Assembly: GCF_020497125.1 (NCBI RefSeq)
Contig: NC_059075.1
Span: 34,570,003-34,634,002 of the forward strand
DNA length: 64,000 nt
Source: Mauremys mutica
Taxonomy: Eukaryota; Chordata; Testudines; Geoemydidae
Direction: 5' to 3'
The position numbers were made by a program, and so were the translations under genes. Below, piece after piece: positions 1-10,787 of the stretch (the first letter of the stretch is position 1; each line of letters opens with the position of its first letter). The notes under the pieces are model-generated. The model was not told the origin of the DNA. It saw nothing but the letters and a program-made list of their open reading frames with translations, and searched no databases.

Positions 1-97
1 TTATTCTGCCTCATTTGTACATCTCATGCAAATCTGACCTCCTCAGAGAGGTGGACATTTAAACAAATGGCAGGGTCATTTAAAATCTCAAATCAAA

Positions 98-180
98 GAA
101 TTATAGAAATACATGGCTGGAAGGGACCTCAAGAGGTCATATGGTCTGTCTCCCCTGCACTAAGGTAGGATTAGTATGTG
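98..180 (-). mobile_element. CR1 LINE 3' end fragment
   Basis: The plus strand reads AGAATTATAGAAATACATGG, then a GGAAGGGACCTCAAGAGGTCAT-like block and CCCCTGCACTAAGG. This is the reverse complement of the CR1 3' terminus seen much better preserved at 38147. Only the last ~80 bases of the element remain, as expected of a LINE truncated at its 5' end. It is diverged, so the insertion is old. No coding sequence is left. Confidence 0.7.
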
Positions 181-2940
181 TTGATTTATACAATACTTAG
201 AGTTACAGTGCATTTTAATACATATCCAAAATCAAGGTCCTCTCTATTTACACTCTAGGACTATGAGATCCAGCCTTGCATGTAAATAGCGCTTACACAT
301 GCAAAGCATTCCATTTGCGTTAGACTGAGATTTCTCATGGGAATAAGGGTTTGCAGCATCAGAGTTTAACACCTGGGATTGGGATTCTATTTTTCTACCA
401 GAAACAGTCAATAACACAGAATCATAGGTTAGATGAAACCTCCCCTAACACAACTCATAGCAGGGAGTACAGGTGATGAGAATCAGCTCACAGAACTTGC
501 CCCGCACCACTCTGTTGTGAAGGAAGGGGCTGGGTTTGTCCTTTTTGTGGGCACTCTCCCCAAGTCTTAAAGAATTCAAGAGGCCATGGCTGTGGTAGGT
601 CCAACAGAGTCCCAACAGAGCCACACTACCTTGGACCTTCCCTGGCCTCACACGTATAAGGATTGGTCAGGATATAATTCTAACTAAGAATTCCAGGACC
701 TTGTATTTTATGATGATGGACCTTAAAATGTTAATTTAAAAAAAAAAAAGATGTGAAAAACAACCCTCCATGAGATACCCAAACTAGTGGATATGCAACA
801 GACTACTTGACCTTAACTAAGTGTTAGCTGTCTCCAAAGGAGCAGTGTTAATTCTTTACCTATCAGGATATAATGTGGTGCTTCTTAAATACAAATTCCC
901 CTGACCACTAGTCATTATTTCCTATGAAAACTGGCTTGTGATACTGGTGCTTATGAGAAATTACATGAGATGACATGACAAAGGTAACAATCAATTCATT
1001 CTCTGGTTGGCTTTAATTAACAATTCATCCAGATCTACATTATTTTACAAATATCCATGAGGTTTACCTATGTTTAATGATGAATACAGTTTTATTTACA
1101 GCTGTCCAGTGAAGATATCCACAGAACAAAAATGTGCTGAGGTCCAGCTCTGCCCCTGAAAAAAACAGATGTTGACACCAATAGACATACTTAATGGATG
1201 ACTTTAAGAGCTAGGAGTCTGCTAAAGGTTCAGATAGCTTGCTGGATTTGCTGGCTAGCTGTTGAGTGTTTGACATACAAGCACATTCCACTGCCAAAGC
1301 ATAACAGGTATAAAAATATTATAAATGCCATCATTATAAGTTACCAAGGGATGGATAGCTGTGTCATGTCTGTGTCTGTATTGGGCAGAAACAGTAGCAA
1401 GCACCACACTAAACCTGGATGAAACAAGTGCTTTTTTTTTTTTTGCTAGTGATGCCACCTAAGAATGCAAGTTCACCTGGGGATCCAGAATTGTATGTCA
1501 ACCTCATTGACACATGGTGACTAAATCCTCCCAACTTAGTGGAAATTGGACATTCTCTTGAGATATTTTAAGAGCTGAAGGACACAAAGTGGGTTGGCAA
1601 ATATTGGCTGGCAGACTGTTCCAAGTGCAAAGGATGCTGTCCATGTAGGCACAAAGTACTGAGTAGGAGAAGGAGATAAAAGGAGCAATGAGGAAAGTTG
1701 CTTTGACTGGGCATTACAGAGCAGATCGGGGGATAGGATGAATCAAAAATAACAGAGCTGTAGAGGGGATTGAAGACAAGAAGAAGAGTGATGTTTTAAT
1801 ACCAAATACCTGGTTGAGTTACATGTCTCATCCTGGAATGAGAGAACTTATACTAATACCAGGAAGGATATAAACAACTAGCAAACAGAATGAGTCTGGA
1901 AGTTTGCCTGAGTTTGGAAGAAGAAAAGGTATGGGCAGCTAAGAATAACTTTTTCATAAGGAAGTGGACATCTACCTTTGAATGCAAATTAGAAGAAGAG
2001 GTCAGTGAGTTACTTCATCTGAAAAGAGAACAATATGTCACTGTCTGCTCTATTTAAAAATGTGAGAAGAGAAACATGAATTGGACATGGCATTTTAATA
2101 CTATTTAGGAGAGATTACAGAATGTAGAGGAAGTTCAATCTTGTTAGTCTTTTGCTACTTCACTCTGCAGCTAATGACTTTCCTTATTACAACCATCAGC
2201 ATGATTATATTAGTGCCAATATAGCATTTAGTGTCCTGGTCAGTTTCACTCAGAATGGACATAACCTAGCTAGGAGACAAAGTAAAGTTGTTCTTGAAAC
2301 CATAAGTTCATTCATGGCATTTTTATTTAACATTCATCCTTCTACTTTGAAAATTCAAAGATGCTGTTTATTAATATTGCATCTCTCCTTGAGCATGTTT
2401 TCCCCCAAATTATAATTTAAAATTGTTTGATGTTTATATAAGTTATGGAGCCTGCCTTCTGAAGAGATGTTTCCGACATACTGCCTTCAAGACACCTATT
2501 TCAGGAAGAGTCACAATAAGCTCTCATCTTCTGTGCTCTGAAAACATTTAAAAAAAAAGTCATTTCTTTGGAGATACCCCTAAAGGTTTCTCTCCAAAAG
2601 CTGGCATGTGACATGTGCTAAGAAGAATAAAAAACAAAATCACAACAAAATGAGTACTGTGTGATTTTGGGAGCCTCCAAGGAAATTCATGAAGTGATTT
2701 TCATTTCATTTGTTTGTGGTCAGATAAATATTTCATGTATTCATGAACAGAATATCAGTTATCAGATTGCCATAAAGAAATATATGTTAAAGGAGTCATT
2801 AACATGTTCAAGAGGGAGGTTGGGGGCTTAAAGAATTCTTCAAAAAAAACCCTAAAAACCTCTGAATGATTTAGCAGCTTTTTTTAGTTTGTGTGTGATC
2901 ATTTTGAATTTCCGTGTTTACTGTTCAACTTGGTCTTTGT
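181..2940. other. AT-rich stretch without recognised gene
   Basis: I see no exon, RNA gene or assignable transposon here. It has short A and T runs (about 737-748 and 1432-1445). At about 1530-1760 there is a purine-rich block, rich in GGAG and AGAAG, that looks like an old interspersed repeat of unknown family. The open frames are short and not recognisable. Confidence 0.55.
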
Positions 2941-2949
2941 TATTTTTAT

Positions 2950-3080
2950 TAAATGTTTACATTACTGTAGCACCCAAAGGTCCCAGTCAAGACCTCATTA
3001 TGCTAAGTGCTCTACAAAGTAAAGAAGGAATGAGGATCCCTTTCCTGAAGAGTATACAACCGAAGGCCCCAGTGTTGCAA
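2950..3080 (-). repeat. MIR-type SINE fragment (tail side)
   Basis: The run TTACTGTAGCACC, then GGTCCCAGTCAAGACC, then ATTATGCTAAGTGCTCTACAAA is the reverse complement of the 3' half of the amniote MIR/CORE SINE. The same words occur at 3335, 6985 and 27445. The tRNA-derived head is missing, and divergence is high. Confidence 0.6.
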
Positions 3081-3334
3081 AAAAATTACAATGGAAAAAC
3101 ATGGCACTGCAGGCTTGATTTTCAAAGATGGGTCTATAATTGTGTTATACACCTAATTTATATGCCCAATACCACAGTGGCATGTGCAAATGAGATATTC
3201 CCATACATATGGCCAGTTATGCACATATGTACAATAAGGTGATTTTGCACATGTAAAATACACATGTAAATTGCACGTGCCCTTCTTTATAATGCCCAGC
3301 ATGCTTAGTGCACACTGTAGTGCATGTATAGTGT

Positions 3335-3715
3335 CATTATTACTAAAACTACAATAGGACCTGGAAGCCCCAACTAAGAATCATGTCCCATTGTGCTATT
3401 CACTGTACACACACATACATACAAAAGGTTTACAATCTAAATAGAGATGAGAGTCGACGTTTGAGAGAAAGGAACAATCACTATCTCCATTTGACAGTTG
3501 GGGAATTGAAGCACAAATTGATTCATGGACAGACATGGCTTCCATTAAAGTCATCTGGAAGACTCATACTCAGTTCAGCGGGTATTGGATCAAGCTGAGA
3601 AAATTTTGCCTGAGGTCACCTAGGAAGAGTGTAGCACAGTGAAGACTTGAATCCAGAATTCCTGAGACCCAGTCTCGTGCCTTATTCACAAGCCCATCCT
3701 TCTCCTGAGTATGGC
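3335..3715 (-). repeat. MIR-type SINE, near full length, interrupted
   Basis: The reverse complement carries the whole SINE order. The tail words (CATTGTGCTATTCACTGTAC, TTTACAATCTAAATAGAG) come first. They are followed by ACAGTTGGGGAATTGAAGCACA, matching the gggaaactgaggcaca core, then GAGGTCACCTAGGAAG and a head remnant GACTTGAATCCAGAATTCCTGAGACCCAGTC. About 70 bases near 3525-3600 do not fit and probably represent an insertion or heavy divergence. Confidence 0.65.
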
Positions 3716-6700
3716 ATCACTTACAGTATTTATTGTTTGATGCTTAGCTCTCAGTTACACCTCAGCAACCCCAGTGCAGTGAATGCGCTTAACAGGAGTG
3801 GCACTGAGAGAAGAATTTGGTCCGGTATCTCTCCTTGATCCATACCGTGACTCACATTTTATTCTTTGAAACTGGAAGATGGGGATTACTTTCCTCTTCT
3901 CCTCTAAGTAGCCTTCCCAAAGAGTCATGTAGGCATCTGATTGTACTTAGATTTGTTTTATGAAAGTCTCAGAGAGCTCCCAAAGTTTTGCCTCAGTAAT
4001 AATGTGTGTAAGAGCGTGAGAAGACTGGAAGATGGTGAGGGGTGTACCATTGTTTTTCCAGAGTGGTTTTCTACTTTTGACTATAGGCCTTTTAAAGTTC
4101 TTATTTATTTATTTACCGAGTTCCAGCAACATGGCCCTTTCTATGCAGCACTAAGTAGGATTACTCATTCGTTGTAATAACAACAGCAAGCAAAGATGAA
4201 AAAAATGAATAAGGCTGTCTTTTGGGTGGAGTATCTAGGTTATTATAGTTAAAAATAACTTCTCCTCTCTTTCTCCTTTTCTCTTTCATACTTTAAGGAA
4301 AAATGTTACACTATTAGTGTAATTCCTGCAAGAAATGCAATTCTAACCATATTACAATCTAGACAGTGGGAAGACCATTAACAGGATGGTTCCCTATATT
4401 GTAAATTCTAATTCCTTGAGCTAATAATTAGATTAAAAATATAATAGCAAACCCCCTGTTTTTATCTATTAATACATGAAATTTAATTTTTCTGCCTGAA
4501 ATCCATCAGTTCCAGCACATATCCCTGGACAGTAAAATTAAAAACATGGAAAATTGCTTCAACTTTACTTCTTACTACTTGAAAGACTGCTATAATTCAC
4601 GAAAGAGACAGTTTTGCTATCCATTTATGGCAAGCTACATTGCTAATAGGTTATTGTTTCAGAGACTAGGGACGGTTGGAAAAAATACTACTCCCTGCTC
4701 TCCATTTAATGTGCCAAGAAAGATGGGGAAAGAAATTTATTCTGAAATAACAATACTTGTTTTTTTTTTCTTATTTCCATACAGACCACTTGATTTAACA
4801 TTTGGATCTTAGTAGAGGAAAAAACCAATCACATCATTCTCAGTACATTATGATTTAAACACTATTTGGGACAAAAAAGGAGTATTTCAAGTGTGTGTTT
4901 TTTTTAAATTATTACTTGTAATGTTGTTATGCAAATGTAGTGTGTGGCTAATAGAACTGAGAGCAGCTCAGCAGAATATAGGCAGGTACTGTGTATCTTT
5001 CCCATCACCCATACCTCTCCACCCTTCTAACTCAGCCCTGAAGGGACCACTCTGCTACTGCTATGGCAGTTTTAAACCTACCTTACACTAGATCTACTGA
5101 TACAATCCATGCTTGAGCTTCTCTTGTCCATTTTCCTTTGCACATGTGCTAATTGGGTAGGTATCTCAAATAAGATATCTACTCCATCTACCTCCTATGC
5201 GCAGCAGAAATATTATGGTAGCACAAACTAGAAGAACAACTTTTGCAAATAGCACTGAACCATATCAAGGTTTTTCCTGTCTCTTCTTTTCCTGCAGAAC
5301 CTTGATCTACATGTGGCCTAGTACTATCTCTAACATTATTCTAATGGGTAGTCTGTCTGGACAACATCCAGAAGTTGTGAGTGCTGTTTTTAACCTCATT
5401 TTAGAGACTCCTCATGGATTTCCTTGGGTAATTTAGTACTGTGTTTGCTACTACAATACTTCTAATTTTTAAAAAAAGGCACATTTATAAAACATTATTA
5501 ATGTATGTGTTAAACATCCAACTACATTTTTCAAAAACATACGTGAATTTTATGGTATGCTTGTCATTGCAATTTTCATTGACCATTTTTACCTGATCCT
5601 GAATTGGCATATTTCATGTGTTGTGTTAAATTATCTTGTTGTATTGTTTTGTGCTGTTAAACAGATGTCACATTTCTCCCAGAACTTACTGCATTTCTTT
5701 GGTTTCTAGTTAGTAAAGCACTTTGTGATCCCTCTGATTAAATTCAGGTAGTGGAAAAGCTACCTTTTTTATTTTTTTCTCTGCATGGATACAAGATAGT
5801 AGAATCAATGTGTCCCACTAGTGTATAAAATACTATGAGATCAAGGGATGGTTCCCATATGATGCCAGTCTTTCCAAATCACTGAATGAAGTCAACCAGG
5901 GTGCTAAATACCTTGGCTGAGCCCTGAAAAAGTATCCCGAGGGCTGTGAGATATCACTTCAGTCTCATTTTTCATTTCCTTAAGTATATTCAATTGAACA
6001 GTGAAATACATTTTCTAAGATTGATTATTTTGGCTGAAAAACTTCCCTGAGGATATTTTTGGTAAGTGCAGTATAACTTCTTTTCCTAAAGACCTTGATT
6101 AAACCATCATATAGGAGAAGAAGATGTGTTATGCCTGTTAATATGTTCTCTGGCTGAAGACATACTAGCAGAGGGTTAATAACAACATATAATAGGTGAG
6201 TACATGCAAAAGCAAACAAATATGAATTATCTGGAATTGGAATTTGTCTCTGGGGTGTTTAGGGGCCATTAGAAATTCAGCCCTAAGCTGTTTGGTTCAT
6301 TCAAAAAGGTAGCACTTTCAGCAGCACTGTATTTCATAACATGATGGGGGAACATTGGTTCAGGAATGAGTAAGTAAGGGCACCACCTATTGAGTCACCA
6401 ACATCATCCCCGGCAGCACTATCTTTGTTACTATATCCCATCCAAGTCATTACTCTGCCCTGTTTATTTTAGAAGATATAACTCACAGTCTGATGTGAAG
6501 GTAAAGACATGGTGTGTCAAAGTTTTCTCCTTATTCTGCAGACTTCTAACTTCTGTGGCTCAAATTTATCTCTGAAGTCTCTCCAACTTTCTTCTATTGG
6601 TTCTTTTCTATTCTACTGTTTGTGTGTAGCAGACCATTGCTAAATTTTCTCCACTTCCAATCCCCCCCACACACCTAAACTCCGCAAAGATTGAGTGAAA

Positions 6701-6984
6701 GTAACAGTACCAACAAGAGGAAGGCCAGAAGCCAGGTGACTAATGGTCTGTAAATTAGAGTTGTGTATGTGAAGCAATAACAACAGTTGCATCTTACTCA
6801 GTGAAGCAGAAAGGAGAGAATGTACACACTATCATTTAAAACCAGTCAAATTCTCCCTGTACAACAAACTATATATAAATGGCTTGGTTTCGAAAAGTGT
6901 TGCTTTAAAGAGGTTACAGTGAACATTTCAGTCAGCTGTGACCCATCAATAATTTATTATGGTTATTATTTTGTATTGTAAAGG
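3716..6984. other. AT-rich stretch without recognised gene
   Basis: No gene or well-preserved transposon is visible. A weak MIR-like tail (GTAAAGCACTTTGTGATCC) lies at about 5714-5732. The rest is AT-rich unique-looking sequence with short chance open frames on both strands. Confidence 0.5.
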
Positions 6985-7055
6985 TGACCAAAGACCCCTG
7001 TCAGATTAGCACTGCATTGTGTTAGGTTCTGTTCAAACACAGGGTTAGAGATACA
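6985..7055 (-). repeat. MIR-type SINE tail fragment
   Basis: Plus-strand words CATTGTGTTAGGTTCTGTTCAAACACAGG match the tail signature CATTGTGCTAGGCGCTGTACAAACAC shared by the other MIR copies in the window. It abuts the CR1 fragment that follows, so the CR1 may have inserted into this SINE. Confidence 0.55.
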
Positions 7056-7546
7056 CCCATTTCAGGAAAGATGTAGACAAATTGGAGAAAGTCCAGAGAA
7101 GGGCAACAAAAAATGATTAAAGGTCCAGAAAACATGGCCTATGAGGGAAGATTGAAAAAATTGAGTTTGTTTGGTCTGGAGAAGAGAAGACTGAGAGGGG
7201 ACATGATAACAGTTTTCAAGTACATAAAAGGTTGTTACAAAGAGGAGGGAGAAAATTGTTCTCCTTAACCACAGAGGATAGGACAAGAAGCAATGGGCTT
7301 AAATTGCACCAAGGGCAGTTTAGGTTGGACATTAGGAAAAACTTCATAACTGTCAGAGTGGTTAAGCACTGGAATAAATTGCCTAAGGAGGTTGTGGAAT
7401 CTCCATCACTAGGGATTTTCAAGAGCAGGTTGGACAAACACTTGTCAGGGATGGCATAGATAATACTTAGTCCTGCCATGAGTGCAGGGGACTGGACTAG
7501 GTAACCTCTCGAGGTCCCTTCCAGTTCTATGATTCTATTATTCTAA
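7056..7546 (+). mobile_element. CR1 LINE, 5'-truncated copy
   Basis: A sense-strand CR1 copy holding the last part of ORF2 and the 3' untranslated end. It finishes in CCTTCCAGTTCTATGATTCTATTATTCT, the ATTCTATG-type terminal repeat of CR1. The same sequence appears in antisense at 38147-38787. The 5' end is truncated inside the reverse transcriptase gene, the usual result of incomplete target-primed reverse transcription. It is more diverged than the copy at 38 kb. Confidence 0.88.
7148..7459 (+). pseudogene. CR1 ORF2 C-terminal remnant
   Basis: The translation reads [20 protein letters not shown], then a break near 7232, then a frame containing [20 protein letters not shown] and [20 protein letters not shown]. 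These are the C-terminal blocks of CR1 ORF2 downstream of the reverse transcriptase active site, matching the residues at 38233-38560 on the other strand. There is no catalytic domain, so it is a dead fragment. Confidence 0.85.
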
Positions 7547-8967
7547 CCAAAGCAGCTTACAATTAAAACAAACAACAACAACAACATCATCATCCAAGTC
7601 TGACTTTGAGTGATGTCCAAGATAAATAATGCCAGAGTGATTTGCTACTGACCTCTGTTGAGAAGCAGGGCTGTGTGAGAAAATGCCTATTAGCTGTGCC
7701 CTAATTTGAGTGTGTGAGAGTTGGGGGGTTCCCACCTCCCCTATTTCACAAGAGGGAAAAAGTGAAGTCAAGGAGGCAGGGACCAGTGTTCCTTCCCGGA
7801 CTCTTTCATCTTCTTCTATTCCTTGGGAAGAAGTTTCCCTCCCAGTCCTCCTGACTTTTCCAGGCTCCTCAGATGAGTGGCACAGAAGCTGTCTTTGGGG
7901 TGTACAATGCTTCCTCCCAGAAATTGCTCTTTAAAGCAGTTACAGACTTGTCAAGCAGTCACTGCTGCTTTGACAGTTGGCCTCAAACCCTGCAATGATG
8001 TGCCTGCTGGGGTTTCCACCTGCAAAAGGACGAGAAAGGAGGCACAGTGTCTCTCAGCTCACAGTGGCGGTCTGTGCTGACTACTGAGATGGGAGTGAGG
8101 GGAGATGCGTATTAGTAGAGATGTCTAATCCACAAAGTTTGGATCTAGATCCAGATCTAAATTTCTCCAATTTCAGCAGTGTTTAACTCTGTAATTTTGG
8201 TTTTGAGCTCACCTGTAATAATAATATGCCAGCACTTCTGGTTACAGCGGCAACCCGAAAGTGAAGAAATAGCTAAAATGGTGGGAAGAAAGAATGAAAA
8301 GAAAGCGAACCAAGCATATCAGAGCCTTTCAAATTGTTTGGTGGAAAAATGGACAAAACTACAGGAAAATCTCATATGTTCCAGACCAGTTCATCCATCC
8401 CTAGGGATCCACTAGTAGGAATAGAGGTGATTCTATAATGTGTGACAGTGTAGGTTTCCCTGAAACAGACTTGTCCTGAATTGGAAATAAGGAAACTGTC
8501 GCCCTATTACTTCACTCTCCACATTATATTTTTAAGTTAAAAATAGAACATTTTTACTGCTACCCATGATTCCCTGGGGGAGAGAAGGAAAATGCTCTTC
8601 CCACCTTTCGTGCAAGCTGATTTGCTGTCTTATTTACATGGTAACATTTCAGCTTCCATATTCCTCAGAATGAGATATTCCCAGGTAAATAAGATATTTA
8701 TCCAAGGTGCATCATGAGTGGAATAGCATTTGCATTGGCTAAGGAATGTTGTAGCTCAGGACAAATATAGAGGTGTTAAACCATGGAACTTTCTCAGCCA
8801 TAGAAGGAATGGCTTTCCTGCTTGCATAAAGTGCACACTCAGCACTGTCTAGCACTGCATTTAGAATCACTAATCAAACTCTCGAGTGGATTATATAGTT
8901 CAGTGTACTAGAATCACAATATTACTGCTTCTACCACTATTACTACTAATAATAAATAATAACTAAG
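7547..8967. other. Unassigned stretch
   Basis: No gene recognised. The AACAACAACAACATCATCATCC run at about 7570-7593 is a short degenerate triplet repeat. The remainder is unique-looking, with open frames below 80 residues that resemble nothing I know. An AAT/ACT-rich run at about 8930-8960 precedes the PLE insertion. Confidence 0.5.
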
Positions 8968-8980
8968 TATAGGAGCTAAA

Positions 8981-9046
8981 GCAGCAAAGATGGAGGGGTT
9001 TTAGCTGGGGACTGTATGTGATGGCCAGGTGTTGTTCTCTGTCTGA
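8981..9046. repeat. Antisense mosaic 5' end of the PLE
   Basis: Three blocks are reverse complements of downstream sense sequence. 8981-8990 matches 10069-10078 (10/10), 8991-9026 matches 9231-9266 (36/36), and 9027-9046 matches 9073-9092 (19/20). The blocks are collinear on the antisense strand but skip 9267-10068 and 9093-9230. The element can therefore fold back on itself at its 5' end. Confidence 0.9.
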
Positions 9047-9916
9047 TGTACAACCGCATCTGCTCTAACCCCTCAGACAGAGACCAACACCTACAAAATC
9101 TCCACCAAGCATTCTCAAAACTGCAGTACCCGCATGAGGAAATAAGGAAACAGATCAACAGAGCCAGATGTGTACCCAGAAGCCTCCTTCTGCAAGACAA
9201 ACCCAAGAAAGAAACCAACAGGACTCCACTGGCCATCACATACAGTCCCCAGCTAAAACCCCTCCAACGTATCATCGGGGATCTACAACCCATCCTGGAC
9301 AATGATCCCACACTTTCACAGGCCTTGGGTGGCAGGCCAGTCCTCGCCCACAGACAACCTGCCAACCTGAAGCATATTCTCACCAGTAACTGCACACCGC
9401 ACCATAGTAATTCTAGCTCAGGAACCAATCCATGCAACAAACCTCGATGCCAGCTCTGCCCACATATCTACATCAGCGACACCATCACAGAACCTAACCA
9501 GATCAGCCACACCATCACCTGTTCATTCACCTACACGTCCACCAATGTAATATACGCCATCATATGCCAGCAATGCCCCTCTGCTATGTACATCGGCCAA
9601 ACTGGACAGTCTCTACAGAAAAGGATAAATGGACACAAATCAGATATTAGGAATGGCAATATACAAAAACCTGTAGGAGAACACTTCAACCTCCCTGGCC
9701 ACACAATAGCAGATCTTAAGGTGGCCATCCTGCAGCAAAAAAAACTTCAGGACCAGATTTCAAAGAGAAACTGCTGAGCTTCAGTTCATCTGCAAATTTG
9801 ACACCATCAGCTCAGGATTAAACAAAGACTGTGAATGGCTTGCCAACTACAGAACCAGTTTCTCCTCCCTTGGTTTTCACACCTCAACTGCTAGAAGAGG
9901 GCCTCATCCTCCCTGA
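9046..9916 (+). pseudogene. PLE GIY-YIG endonuclease domain (frameshifted)
   Basis: The open frame gives 243 residues from an internal methionine. Visible in order are a basic linker, a cysteine cluster CNKPRCQLCPH at about residues 130-140 (the zinc-binding knuckle common in PLEs), then NVIYAIICQQCPSAMYIGQT at about 170-189. This is the Y...YIG core of a GIY-YIG nuclease, followed by the arginine and histidine of QKRINGHKSDI and the glutamate of VGEHFNLPGH. The frame breaks at an eight-A run (9736-9743). A second frame then continues with RETAELQFICKFDT and GLNKDCEWLANYR to a TGA at 9914-9916, as in PLE C-termini. The reverse transcriptase that should precede it is absent. Confidence 0.88.
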
Positions 9917-9991
9917 TTGAACTAACCTCGTTATCTCTAGCTTGCTTCTTGCTTGCATATATATACCTGCCCCTGGAAATTTCCACTACTT

Positions 9992-10031
9992 GCATCTGAC
10001 GAAGTGGGTATTCACCCACCAAAGCTCATGC
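9992..10031 (+). ncRNA. Hammerhead-ribozyme-like motif in PLE tail
   Basis: The order is GCAT, CTGACGA (9996-10002), A, a GTGGGT/ACCCAC stem with an ATTC loop, CAAA (10020-10023), GCTC, ATGC. Drawn as a hammerhead, GCAT/ATGC form helix I, CTGACGA is the CUGANGA core and the hairpin is helix II. The position of the GAAA box has C for G in this copy, which should disable it. Helix III would be only the self-complementary AGCT, as expected for the small dimer-forming hammerheads reported in PLEs. One extra A lies between core and helix II. The assignment is inference. Confidence 0.5.
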
Positions 10032-10128
10032 TCCAAAATGTCTGCTAGTCTATAAGGTGCCACAGGATTCTTTGCTGCTTTTACAGATCCAGACTAACAG
10101 GGCTACCCCTCTGATATAGGAGCTAAGT

Positions 10129-10250
10129 GAGTTGCCAAAGATGATACAGTGTGTCAGTGGCAGTGTGAATAGGCAAAAGTCAGTTCAGCAGTTTTATCTC
10201 CTGACACCCAGTCCCTGTCTCCAAGTGCTATACACTGGTGCCTCCCAACC
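10129..10250 (-). repeat. MIR-type SINE fragment (head side)
   Basis: AAGTGAGTTGCCAAAGATGATACAG, TCAGTGGCAGTGTGAATAGG and TCTCCTGACACCCAGTCCCTG correspond to the reverse-complemented core and tRNA-derived head of the SINE, compared with the copy at 26590-26822. The PLE inserted at the edge of, or within, this copy. Confidence 0.65.
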
Positions 10251-10629
10251 ACATTTTTTCTATATCTGTAGCTCTATAGCCAGCAACACTGAATGCACTA
10301 CTTCTGCATGCTTACAGATCAAAATGAGTAGGAATAGTGTCTCAAAATATATGCGGGCTCCCTCTTTCTCTCTGTTCCAACACTTGCCAAGTCCAAAATA
10401 GGTTTGGTGTCAAAGCAAACTCCCTAAACTGACTTCAGGAAGTTCTTTTTTGCTAGTTCCCTAGTCATTTTCAGGTGATGGAAATCTTTGATTATTTATG
10501 ATCTCCTTGATGTCCCATTTGAGAGAGCTGTGGTTGGAGAGTATTATATGGAAAGTATTTTAAGCTTCTCTCATATTTCATACATTGATTCAGTGAGGAG
10601 GGGAAAAATAAGTTTAAAAAAGTGAATTT

Positions 10630-10645
10630 GGTTGTCATGGCAACC
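10630..10645. promoter_or_regulatory. RFX X-box-like site
   Basis: GGTTGTCATGGCAACC is a near-perfect inverted repeat of the RFX half site (GTTGYC, 2-bp spacer, GGCAAC), the form bound by RFX-family factors in cilia and neural genes. A match this complete is uncommon by chance in AT-rich sequence. No promoter or transcript is visible nearby, so any role would be as a distal element. Confidence 0.4.
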
Positions 10646-10779
10646 AATTGTCTCAGGTGCTCTATTCCAATATAACTATTAACCCTTAGACCATATTTAT
10701 TATTCAAGGAAAATAATTGACTTGGAAAAAGAAAATTGGTTGTCACAAAAAAGACAAGCCCCTGTGCTAAATTTGAGTA

Positions 10780-10787
10780 ATTTGCAT
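10780..10787 (+). promoter_or_regulatory. POU octamer-like site
   Basis: ATTTGCAT is the exact octamer bound by POU-domain factors. It lies ~135 bases from the X-box and is followed by a GCAATGAAAATGAATTA homeobox-like AT-rich word. A single octamer is expected fairly often by chance, so this is weak alone. Confidence 0.25.

Larger units (their letters stand above)
8980..10116 (+). mobile_element. Penelope-like retroelement, 5'-truncated
   Basis: The insertion is bounded by a 12-bp direct repeat TATAGGAGCTAA at 8968-8979 and 10117-10128. It holds the C-terminal half of a PLE protein (linker plus GIY-YIG endonuclease, no reverse transcriptase) and then a ~200-bp tail ending in ACGGCTACCCCTCTGATA-like sequence (here AGGGCTACCCCTCTGA). 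The same tail is found at 37351-37466 and, reversed, at 63411-63536. The first ~66 bases are antisense pieces of the element itself. PLEs combine a telomerase-like reverse transcriptase with a GIY-YIG nuclease. This copy keeps only the nuclease end. Confidence 0.88.

Noticed and set aside
8976..9440. A 154-residue minus-strand frame
   Set aside because: It is the antisense shadow of the PLE protein and its inverted 5' end.
9046..9777. A host GIY-YIG nuclease gene
   Set aside because: It is flanked by a target duplication and the PLE tail and is frameshifted, so it is part of a retroelement.
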